From: Apopatosoma sp963618495 | Lineage (GTDB): Bacteria; Bacillota; Clostridia; Oscillospirales; CAG-272 | Assembly: GCA_963618495.1 (NCBI GenBank) | Contig: CAVESF010000006.1 | Span: forward strand, 1 to 64,000 | Direction: 5' to 3' | Length of the DNA stretch: 64,000 nucleotides | In this document: positions 1 through 7,401 of the stretch, one piece after another | Layout of the letters: each line of letters begins with the position of its first letter | Numbering within the stretch: position 1 is the first letter of the stretch | The notes under the pieces: generated by a model | The model's input: the letters and a program-made list of their open reading frames with translations, nothing else | Database searches by the model: none | Told to the model about the DNA's origin: nothing | Made by a program: the position numbers and the translations under genes

Positions 1-137
1 AGCGCGTCTTGCCCGAGCGGCGAGCGGATTTGTACAAAATCAACAAATTATTGCCATATTCAAATTTATGCACCTTTCACAAACTTTCAAAAATGTAAAA
101 CTTACTATTGACTTTTGCCCATTTTTTTAAATAAATA

Positions 138-166
138 TTGACTTTTTTCTCTGAAGATAATATAAT
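138..166 (+). promoter_or_regulatory. sigma-A type promoter of alaS
   Basis: A TTGACT -35 box (138-143) and a perfect TATAAT -10 box (161-166) are separated by exactly 17 bases, in an AT-rich stretch just upstream of alaS. A second TTGACT at 108-113 has only a weak -10 behind it. No T-box motif is visible in the short leader that follows. Confidence 0.8.
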
Positions 167-186
167 TAAATTAAATTCACTAAAAA

Positions 187-206
187 GAGGGTTGAAAAAC
201 ACCCTC
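187..206 (+). other. small stem-loop in the alaS leader
   Basis: GAGGGT (187-192) and ACCCTC (201-206) form a 6-bp stem with an 8-base loop, ahead of the ribosome binding site at 228-233. It is too short and too weakly followed by T to be a clear terminator. Nothing else is seen in bases 1-242. Confidence 0.35.
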
Positions 207-242
207 CGAATACATTTTTTCAGGAAATGAGGACACTTTTTC

Positions 243-2873
243 ATGAAATGGACTTCTCTAAACGATATCCGAGAGAAATTTCTCTCGTTTTTTGAGTCGA
301 AGGGACATCTCCGCCACGAAAGCTATTCGCTTATCCCCGAGGGCGACAAGTCGCTTCTGCTCATAGTTGCGGGCATGGCTCCGCTCAAAAAGTATTTTAC
401 GGGCGAGGCTACACCGCCCTGCCGCCGCATGACAACCTGCCAGCGCTGCATCCGTACAAACGATATAGAAAATGTCGGCTACACGGCGCGCCACGGCACA
501 TATTTCGAGATGCTCGGCAACTTCTCTTTCGGCGACTATTTCAAGGAGGAGGCTCTGCCGTGGGCATGGGAATTTCTCACGCAGGTTCTCGAGATCCCCG
601 AGGACAAGCTCTGGCCCTCCATCTACGAAAACGACGACGAGGCTTTCGAGATATGGAATAAGAAGATAGGCGTTCCCGCCGAGCGCATAATCCGCCTCGG
701 CAAAGAGGACAACTTCTGGGAGCACGGCAGCGGTCCCTGCGGTCCCTGCTCCGAGATATATTTCGATCGCGGCGAAAAGTACGGTTGCGGCAAGCCCGAC
801 TGCAGGCCCGGATGCGACTGCGACAGATACATGGAGATATGGAACAATGTTTTCTCGCAGTTCAATAACGACGGCAACGGCAATTACACAGAGCTCGCGC
901 AGAAGAATATAGACACCGGCATGGGACTTGAACGTCTCGCCTGCGTGATGCAGGGTGTGGACAGCATGTTCGATGTCGATACCATCCAGAATATCATCTC
1001 CGCCATCAGCGAAAAGGCGGGTGTAAAATACAAAGAAAACGAGAAAGCCGATATCTCCATGCGCATCATCGCAGACCATATGCGCGCTTCCTCATTTCTT
1101 ATCGCCGACGGCGTAATGCCCTCGAACGAGGGTCGCGGCTATGTTCTGCGCCGCCTTATCCGCCGCGCCTGCCGCCATGGCAGACTCCTCGGCATAAAGG
1201 GCGCATTCCTCGATGATATCATCAGGGTTGTGGCGCACGAAAACAAGAACGCATACCCGATGCTCACGGAAAAGCTCGACTATATCTGCAAGATTGCGGG
1301 ACTTGAGGAGGAGCGCTTCTCGAGAACGGTAGAATCCGGCATGAACCTGCTCGAAAATCTGATGAACGCCGCCGAGGAAAACGGAACGAAAACCATCTCG
1401 GGCGCGGATACTTTCAAACTTTCCGATACCTACGGCTTCCCGATAGACCTCACGCGTGAGATTGCCGCAGAGCGCGGCATCGCCGTTGATGAAGAGGGCT
1501 ACAGGGAGAACCTCGCCGAGCAGAAGCGCCGCGCAAGAGAGGCGCGCGGCAATATCGGCGGCTGGGACGGAAAGACAGCCGATACCCTTGCCGATATCGC
1601 AAAGACGGCGTTTGTCGGCTACGACAAGCTTGAAACAAAGGCAAAAGTGCTCGCGCTCATCGATTGCGAGACGGACGAGCGCACCGACATCGCCTCGGGT
1701 AAGGCAGTCGTGATTACAGACAGCACCGTTTTCTACGGAGAGGGCGGCGGCGAAGTCGGCGACACAGGCACGCTCAGCGGCGAAAACGCCAAGGCCAATA
1801 TCACCGATACAAAGAAAAAAGACGGCATTTACATGCACATCTGCGATATATATGAGGGTTCTCTTTCGGTCGGCGACGAGATAACTCTCTCCGTAGAGAC
1901 GGACCGCCGCGCCGCGATAAAGCGCAACCACAGCGCGGTTCACCTGCTTGATGCGGCTCTGCGCAAGGTTCTCGGCGACCATATAGCGCAGGCGGGTTCT
2001 TATGTGGACGAATACCGCGGCAGATTCGATTTCACTCATTTCGCCGCAGTAACGCCCGACGAACTGAAAAAAGCCGAGCGCATGATAAATGAAGTCATCC
2101 TCTCCGATATCAAAGCCGATATTTTTGAGACGGATATAGATACGGCAAAGAAATCAGGCGCCATCGCCCTCTTCGGCGAAAAATACGGAAGCACCGTCCG
2201 CGTAGTGAAGTTCGGCGATTTCTCGAGCGAGCTTTGCGGCGGTTGCCATGTCGGCGCAACGGGCGAAATAGGTCTTTTCCGCATAGTTTCGGAAAGCTCT
2301 GTCGCCGCAGGCACGCGCCGCATAGAAATAATGACGGGCATGAACGCATACAATGCTGTTCTCGAGAGCGAAAAGCTTCTTTCCGACACGGCGGCGGCTC
2401 TCAAGGTCAGCGGCACGGCGGAAATCCCCGCGAAAATAGCCGCAAATGCCGATGAGCTGAAATCTCTGCGCAAGGAAAACGAGTCGCTCTCCGTAAAACT
2501 TGCTTCCGGCAAGGTCACGGAGATGCTTGCTGATGCAAAGAGCGTAGATATGCTCCGCGTGGCAACGCTGAAGAGCGAGCTTCCGCTCGATGCGCTCCGT
2601 TCGCTGGGCGATGAAGTCAAGGCAAATAATCCCGATATCGTAGCCATCATGTGTACTACGGCGGGCGGCAAGCTGAATATAGTCGCCGTCTGCGGCAAGG
2701 ATGCCGTTGCGCACGGCGTTCGCGCGGGCGATGTCGTAAAGAAGCTCTGCTCCGTTGTCGGCGGTGGCGGTGGCGGCAAGCCCGACAGCGCAACAGCCGG
2801 CGGCAAATGCCCCGAGAAGCTTGATGAAGCGCTCGGCTCCGCATGCGATTTTGTGAAATCGCTCATTAAATAA
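243..2873 (+). CDS. alaS: alanyl-tRNA synthetase
   Basis: Class II aminoacyl-tRNA synthetase that charges tRNA-Ala in the cytoplasm and hydrolyses mischarged Ser- or Gly-tRNA. The 876-residue length is normal for the bacterial enzyme. The N-terminus carries the characteristic KWTSLNDIREKF opening, followed by the catalytic core. The editing domain shows the metal ligands H563 and H567 (HSAVH) plus C665 and H669 (CGGCH). The C-terminal domain ends in a glycine-rich stretch typical of AlaRS (GGGGGGKPD). The start is fixed by TGAGGA at 228-233, nine bases before the ATG. The HIT gene follows after 13 bases and is probably co-transcribed up to the terminator at 3239. Confidence 0.98.
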   Translation: MKWTSLNDIREKFLSFFESKGHLRHESYSLIPEGDKSLLLIVAGMAPLKKYFTGEATPPCRRMTTCQRCIRTNDIENVGYTARHGTYFEMLGNFSFGDYFKEEALPWAWEFLTQVLEIPEDKLWPSIYENDDEAFEIWNKKIGVPAERIIRLGKEDNFWEHGSGPCGPCSEIYFDRGEKYGCGKPDCRPGCDCDRYMEIWNNVFSQFNNDGNGNYTELAQKNIDTGMGLERLACVMQGVDSMFDVDTIQNIISAISEKAGVKYKENEKADISMRIIADHMRASSFLIADGVMPSNEGRGYVLRRLIRRACRHGRLLGIKGAFLDDIIRVVAHENKNAYPMLTEKLDYICKIAGLEEERFSRTVESGMNLLENLMNAAEENGTKTISGADTFKLSDTYGFPIDLTREIAAERGIAVDEEGYRENLAEQKRRAREARGNIGGWDGKTADTLADIAKTAFVGYDKLETKAKVLALIDCETDERTDIASGKAVVITDSTVFYGEGGGEVGDTGTLSGENAKANITDTKKKDGIYMHICDIYEGSLSVGDEITLSVETDRRAAIKRNHSAVHLLDAALRKVLGDHIAQAGSYVDEYRGRFDFTHFAAVTPDELKKAERMINEVILSDIKADIFETDIDTAKKSGAIALFGEKYGSTVRVVKFGDFSSELCGGCHVGATGEIGLFRIVSESSVAAGTRRIEIMTGMNAYNAVLESEKLLSDTAAALKVSGTAEIPAKIAANADELKSLRKENESLSVKLASGKVTEMLADAKSVDMLRVATLKSELPLDALRSLGDEVKANNPDIVAIMCTTAGGKLNIVAVCGKDAVAHGVRAGDVVKKLCSVVGGGGGGKPDSATAGGKCPEKLDEALGSACDFVKSLIK

Positions 2874-2886
2874 TAAAGGAGAAAAC

Positions 2887-3228
2887 ATGGAAAACTGTCT
2901 TTTCTGCAAAATAGCCGATGGTGCTATCCCCTCATCCAAGGTTTACGAAGATGAGAAAATCCTCGCTTTCCGCGATATAAATCCGCAGGCGCCTGTCCAT
3001 ATCCTCGTCATCCCGAAAGTGCATATCTCGGGCGCCGACGAAATAACGGGTGAAAACAGCGGCATTGTCGCATATATCTTCGAGAAGATTCCCGCCATCG
3101 CAAAATCCGCGGGAATAACAAACGGCTACCGCATAATATCAAACTGCGGTCCAGACGCCTGCCAGAGCGTACCACACCTGCACTTCCACATCCTCGGCGG
3201 TGCGAAGCTCGCAGACAAAATGGCATAA
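2887..3228 (+). CDS. HIT family nucleotide-binding hydrolase
   Basis: Small histidine-triad protein (113 aa) of the HINT/Hit branch, which hydrolyses purine nucleoside phosphoramidates or AMP conjugates. The triad is visible as PHLHFH (H97, H99, H101). C4, C7 and H46 in the positions known for zinc-binding HINT proteins suggest a structural metal. The length matches the family. The ribosome binding site AAAGGAG lies just before the ATG. It sits 13 bases behind alaS; HINT-type enzymes can cleave aminoacyl-adenylates, so the pairing is plausible functionally, but that link is inference. Confidence 0.93.
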   Translation: MENCLFCKIADGAIPSSKVYEDEKILAFRDINPQAPVHILVIPKVHISGADEITGENSGIVAYIFEKIPAIAKSAGITNGYRIISNCGPDACQSVPHLHFHILGGAKLADKMA

Positions 3229-3238
3229 AATAAAGCAG

Positions 3239-3268
3239 AAAAGGCGCTGTGAGCTCACAACGCCTTTT
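3239..3268. terminator. bidirectional rho-independent terminator
   Basis: AAAAGGCG and CGCCTTTT enclose the perfect palindrome TGTGAGCTCACA, giving a long hairpin flanked by A-rich and T-rich tracts. It can close the alaS-HIT unit on the + strand and the small convergent gene at 3307-3459 on the - strand. Confidence 0.85.
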
Positions 3269-3306
3269 TGCTATTTGTTTTGCTTATTTTGAAAGAGACC
3301 GGCAGG

Positions 3307-3459
3307 TCAATCGCCGTCCCTGTCGTCAATCTTGGCGAAAACGCCTATGCCGCTCTTTACTGCATGAAAATCCCATTCACCGGTGTTTGATGTCGTTATA
3401 ACATCCTCGTCCGCGAGTTCGATTATGTCCAGTCTCGGCACTTCAAATTTTTCTTTCAT
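3307..3459 (-). CDS. small conserved-looking acidic peptide (50 aa)
   Basis: Fifty-residue ORF beginning MKEKFEVPRLDIIEL and containing EDVITTS, then a D-rich C-terminus (KIDDRDGD). Short proteins with a P-x-hydrophobic start and an 'EDVITTS'-like centre are, from memory, frequent in Clostridia and have no assigned function. An AAGGTGA ribosome binding site lies 5-6 bases upstream and a good promoter (3535-3563) points at it, which supports a real gene. No signal peptide or transmembrane segment is seen. It ends opposite the HIT gene. Function unknown. Confidence 0.6.
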   Translation of the reverse strand: MKEKFEVPRLDIIELADEDVITTSNTGEWDFHAVKSGIGVFAKIDDRDGD

Positions 3460-3534
3460 GGCGTTCACCTTGCTCTCTCTGACCTTTGTGCAGATATCGC
3501 CATGCTTTGCGCAGAAGCGATAATCCTTTTTTAT

Positions 3535-3563
3535 AGTCTACAATAAATCCGCCAATCTGTCAA
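3535..3563 (-). promoter_or_regulatory. promoter of the 50-aa gene
   Basis: On the - strand, a perfect TTGACA (3558-3563) and TAGACT (3535-3540) are separated by 17 bases. The next gene downstream is the 50-codon ORF at 3307-3459. Confidence 0.6.
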
Positions 3564-3790
3564 GGTGTTTTCGGAAATTTGTATATTAATAAAAATGAAA
3601 GAAAAATGCAAAAATCTCCGCCGAAAACGAAAGAATAAAAGNNNNNNNNNNGAATAAAAGCCAAAACATCGCGAAACAATAAAAACAAGCGAATATTCCG
3701 CGAAAATGCCGAATTTTTTTCGAAATATTCACAATCAAATGAAAAAATTTCCAAATTATTCAAAATAGCGAAGAAATTTTAAAAAAAGTA

Positions 3791-3819
3791 TTGTAAAAAA
3801 TTCGTGAATATGATACAAT
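3791..3819 (+). promoter_or_regulatory. extended -10 promoter of the ABC importer operon
   Basis: TTGTAA (3791-3796), 17 bases, then TACAAT (3814-3819) preceded by TG one base upstream (TGATACAAT), an extended -10. The transcript would have a leader of about 115 bases before the binding-protein ATG at 3939. Confidence 0.75.
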
Positions 3820-3938
3820 ACTGCATAATAATTTTTTTATACGGCATTTTGATTCACTTCATTCGGAATCCGCATAAATTGAATTATTGCTTGCAGGCTC
3901 AGCCTGTAAATCAAAATATTTTTCAGGAGGAAAAACAG

Positions 3939-6161
3939 ATGAAAAAAGTTTTAGCTTTGGTTCTTGTGGCTCTCATGATGCTCTCCCTGTTTGCTTGCGG
4001 CAAAATAGAAGAAGACAAAACGCCCGTTGAGTATCAGACGATTGATCCTGCAGACGCAGTTGCTCACGAGGACTTCACTTCCGTTTATTCCAAAATCGGA
4101 AGCAAGGTTACCTTCGACATGGTAGAGGAAGACAAGGAAACAGGTCTTGCTTATGTTACAGTCGACGGTACAAAATACGAACTCGGTATGGACTTCCTCT
4201 CTATGGCAATGGTTTACAATACCACGCCCGTAGCAGACAAGACATCCACCGATGTTTACAACGAATGGTGGAAGCTCTATATTCAGAGATGGAACTACCT
4301 CGTTCCCGAAGTTCCGCTTTATTCCAACCAGTACTTTGATCTTTACAATGCAAAGATCGAGAACTTCGTTACTACTCCTTACTGGGGTCCCGCAGACGCT
4401 ATCGTTGCCGCTACAATAAAGGCAGGCTCTGCAAACTCCGTAATCCTCGGCAGCACTACGGATCTTTCCGGTGCTTTCCGTAACTCTTCTTTCGGTAAGT
4501 CCAGCCCCGGCTCTTCCGACCTTGATATCCAGAACCTCACATCCGGCTATGGCACTATCATGTCCGACAAGAGCGGCGAATACAACTGGAACATGGGCGC
4601 TCTCGCAGAGATTCCCACTTCCGTTGTAAACGGAGACGGCTCGATCACCTATACAATAAAGATAAGAAGCGACCTCGTATTCAGCGACGGTTCCGCTATC
4701 ACGGCAAAGAACTATGTTGCATCCGTTCTCGCAAACAGCACAGTCGTTGCAATTGAGGCAGGCGCTACAGGCAATGCAGGTCAGACTCTCGTCGGCTTCG
4801 ACGCTTTCAAGGCTTATACAGGCAAAAATGCCGGTAAAGCAAATGACAAGGGCGTTGTTGCAGTGAAGTATTTCGATGGCGTCAAGCTCCTTGACGATTA
4901 CACCTTCTCCTTCACATACACTGCCGATTATGCAGGCTATTACTATTCAATGGTCAATGCCAGCGCGTCTCCCGTACCGCTCGCTCTCTACCTCGGCGCC
5001 AATGGCGACGTAGTAGTTGATCCCGAAACAAAGGCTTGCGGACTCAACGACGCTTTCTATGATTCAAAGCCGAAGGACGGCAAGGATTCCTACTCGGTAG
5101 CCGCTGAAATCGTGGCTAACCTCAAGTGGAATTCCGATCTTCCCTACTCCGGTCCTTATGTGGTTTCCAACTACGACGAATCCACACTTACGGCTACGCT
5201 CAAGCTCAATCCCTACTACCCCGGCGATGACGCGCGCGGCAAGGCTTCCATCGAAACAATCACATATATCAAGGTTGTTGCCGAAACTCAGATGGATATG
5301 TTCAAGCAGGGTCAGGTCGATGTTGTCGCAGGTATCACAGGCGGCACAGAGACAAATAGCGCTCTCGAGATAGTTAATGCATCTCCCAACAAGTATGCCG
5401 AGACTCACTACGACCGCGCAGGCTACGGCAAGCTCGGCTTCCGTTGCGACTACGGTCCCACAAGCATGACAGAAGTACGTCAGGCTATCATGTACACCAT
5501 CAACCGTCCTGAGTTCGCTCAGACATTCACAGGCGGTTACGGTGCCGTCGTTCACGGTCCTTACTATACAGGCGCTGCCGCTTATATAGCAAACAAGGAT
5601 ACAATCAACCTCAACCAGTACAACTACAGCTCCGACAAAGCTATCGAGGTTCTCGAGGCAGCAGGCTGGACCTACAATGTAGAGGGCAAGGCTTTCGACG
5701 CTACAAAGGACGCTGTCCGCTACAAGAAGCTCTCCGGCTACGAACTCTCTCTTGACAACCTCAACTTCAAAACCACAGATAACAAGTACAAGACAGTCAA
5801 GATAAACGGCGAATACTATATGCCTCTCGCAATCAACTATTACGGCACACAGCCCAATTCCGTTACAGACCAGCTCATCACAGCATGGCAGACAAACTCC
5901 GCCGCAACCACGGCTATCGGTATGTATATCACATATACTTCCACCGATTTCACCAAGGGTCTCTACGGCGAACTCTGCCGCATAACCGAGTATGGCTACG
6001 ACGGCACACCGAAGCTCAATGCCATCAACTTTGCTACAGGCTTCACCTCCGCTGTTTACGATCAGTCATTCTACTGGACAATCGATCCCTCCATGTATGA
6101 CGATTACAGCTCTGCATATCTCATGGACGAAGCTGACTTCTTCGAGAACTATAACAAATAA
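3939..6161 (+). CDS. ABC importer substrate-binding lipoprotein, SBP_bac_5-like
   Basis: Extracytoplasmic binding protein of a dipeptide/oligopeptide-type ABC importer (740 aa). Residues 1-20 are a lipoprotein signal with lipobox LFAC, lipidated at C20. The start at 3939 follows AGGAGG (3925-3930); longer in-frame starts would lie in the promoter. The usual family opening (DGSITYTIKIRSDLVFSDG) lies only near residues 233-251. Residues 101-150 (VYNEWWKLYIQRWNY, VPEVPLYSN, NAKIENF) resemble the segment normally found at the C-terminus of these proteins, and the chain stops before that segment is expected, which suggests a circular permutation. At 740 residues it is about 200 longer than typical OppA/DppA. 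The ligand is unknown. Confidence 0.9.
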   Translation: MKKVLALVLVALMMLSLFACGKIEEDKTPVEYQTIDPADAVAHEDFTSVYSKIGSKVTFDMVEEDKETGLAYVTVDGTKYELGMDFLSMAMVYNTTPVADKTSTDVYNEWWKLYIQRWNYLVPEVPLYSNQYFDLYNAKIENFVTTPYWGPADAIVAATIKAGSANSVILGSTTDLSGAFRNSSFGKSSPGSSDLDIQNLTSGYGTIMSDKSGEYNWNMGALAEIPTSVVNGDGSITYTIKIRSDLVFSDGSAITAKNYVASVLANSTVVAIEAGATGNAGQTLVGFDAFKAYTGKNAGKANDKGVVAVKYFDGVKLLDDYTFSFTYTADYAGYYYSMVNASASPVPLALYLGANGDVVVDPETKACGLNDAFYDSKPKDGKDSYSVAAEIVANLKWNSDLPYSGPYVVSNYDESTLTATLKLNPYYPGDDARGKASIETITYIKVVAETQMDMFKQGQVDVVAGITGGTETNSALEIVNASPNKYAETHYDRAGYGKLGFRCDYGPTSMTEVRQAIMYTINRPEFAQTFTGGYGAVVHGPYYTGAAAYIANKDTINLNQYNYSSDKAIEVLEAAGWTYNVEGKAFDATKDAVRYKKLSGYELSLDNLNFKTTDNKYKTVKINGEYYMPLAINYYGTQPNSVTDQLITAWQTNSAATTAIGMYITYTSTDFTKGLYGELCRITEYGYDGTPKLNAINFATGFTSAVYDQSFYWTIDPSMYDDYSSAYLMDEADFFENYNK

Positions 6162-6209
6162 TCCGCGAAGAAACGCAAATAAAGTTTGAAAGGCGAGAGC
6201 CTTCATATC

Positions 6210-6246
6210 TTTGCAGGAATGACGCCTTGCGCGTCATTCCTGCAAA
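6210..6246 (+). other. 16-bp perfect hairpin between binding protein and permease genes
   Basis: The 16 bases at 6210-6225 are perfectly repeated in inverse at 6231-6246, with a 5-base loop. No T-run follows directly. In importer operons such hairpins commonly protect the upstream binding-protein message or partly terminate transcription, which sets binding protein above permease; that role is inferred here. Confidence 0.7.
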
Positions 6247-6362
6247 GTCGTATATATATGCGTTTTTCTGCCGCGTAAATCAGGCGGCATGGTGCAGGTT
6301 AGACAGTATTCGCGGCGCAAAAATGCATATATAAAGATTTTTAAATTATCATGGAGGACACA

Positions 6363-7385
6363 ATGGGAAAATACTTAGTAAAAAGACTGATGTATATCAT
6401 ACTCGTCTTCTTTATCCTTTCCCTTATGCTTTTTCTCATCTACAATATGCTGCCTATAGACAAGGCGGCGGCAAAGGCAACCGAGGAAGTAAAGGCAAGC
6501 AAGGGCAAGCTCATTTATGAGGAGCGGTATGAATTCTGGCAGAAGAAATACGGCACAAACGGCACCAAGCTCGAGCGCTATGGCAGATGGATAGGAATCT
6601 ATCCCTATGCCGACGGCACCTTCAACGGTATGCTTCAGGGAAATCTCGGCGATTCCGCCACATACGGCAAGCCTGTTGCCGAGGTTATCAAGGAACCGAT
6701 GAAAAATACCATTTTCATCAATATTTTCGCGACTATCCTCGCGCTCGGAATAACAATACCGCTCGGCATTTTCTGCGCGGTGAAGCGCGGCTCAAAGCGC
6801 GATGTCGCCGTTCAGGTAGGAACAGTAGTGGGCTACAGCCTGCCGACCTTCATCATAGCCATAGTATTCATCTGGCTTTTCGCCGTCGTACTCGGATGGT
6901 TCCCCGTCTCGGGAATGATAACGGCGGGCAGTCTTGAGTGGACGCCGTGGCAGCAGTTCTGGGACAAGATGTATCATCTCGCCCTGCCGCTGATAGTAAT
7001 GACATTCTGCTCTCTCGGCGGCATGACAAGATATGTCCGTGCCTCCATGATTGAGGCGCTCTCGATGGACTGCATCAGAACAGCGAGAGCAAAAGGTCTG
7101 CGCGAGCGCGTTGTCATCTACAGTCATGCATGGAGAAACGCTCTTCTCCCCGTGGTAACGCTCATCATAGGCTGGTTTCTCGGAATATTCAGCGGCTCTC
7201 TGATGATAGAAAACATCTTTGCGCTCAACGGCATAGGCAGAACATATTATCAGGCGCTCACCAATAACGACAACGAAATAGTGCTGGCTCTTCAGATGTT
7301 CTACATATTCATCTCTCTCGCGGGCAACCTCTTCATAGATATCATCTACGGTCTCGTAGACCCGCGTATCAGAGTCAATAAGTAA
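6363..7385 (+). CDS. ABC importer permease, OppB/DppB type
   Basis: Integral membrane permease (340 aa) of the peptide/nickel importer family. The N-terminus (KYLVKRLMYIILVFF) is the standard OppB/DppB first helix. The EAA loop that contacts the ATPases is visible as EALSMDCIRTARAKGL, and the C-terminus ends DPRIRVNK as in the family. I chose ATG 6363 because the ATG at 6351 belongs to the ribosome binding site TGGAGGA. The loop after helix 1 is charged and somewhat long (about residues 35-85). It lies 17 bases before its partner permease, with which it should form a heterodimeric channel. Confidence 0.95.
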   Translation: MGKYLVKRLMYIILVFFILSLMLFLIYNMLPIDKAAAKATEEVKASKGKLIYEERYEFWQKKYGTNGTKLERYGRWIGIYPYADGTFNGMLQGNLGDSATYGKPVAEVIKEPMKNTIFINIFATILALGITIPLGIFCAVKRGSKRDVAVQVGTVVGYSLPTFIIAIVFIWLFAVVLGWFPVSGMITAGSLEWTPWQQFWDKMYHLALPLIVMTFCSLGGMTRYVRASMIEALSMDCIRTARAKGLRERVVIYSHAWRNALLPVVTLIIGWFLGIFSGSLMIENIFALNGIGRTYYQALTNNDNEIVLALQMFYIFISLAGNLFIDIIYGLVDPRIRVNK

Positions 7386-7401
7386 AGGAGGCGGATTTAT
7401 A

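Larger units (their letters stand above)
3460..3938. other. AT-rich intergenic region with scaffold gap
   Basis: No convincing gene. It holds two promoters that point away from each other: the 50-aa gene's at 3535-3563 and the importer operon's at 3791-3819. Ten N at 3642-3651 mark a contig join. The nine bases GAATAAAAG occur directly on both sides of the N run, which looks like an unmerged contig overlap. A small inverted repeat CAGGCT/AGCCTG lies in the leader near 3895-3907. Confidence 0.8.

Noticed and set aside
167..242. T-box riboswitch for alaS (and likewise upstream of proS)
   Set aside because: The leader is too short and the conserved T-box sequence and antiterminator are absent.
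3804..3938. An upstream start for the binding protein adding 45 residues
   Set aside because: It would begin inside the -10 element. The ATG at 3939 has AGGAGG and begins a perfect lipoprotein signal.
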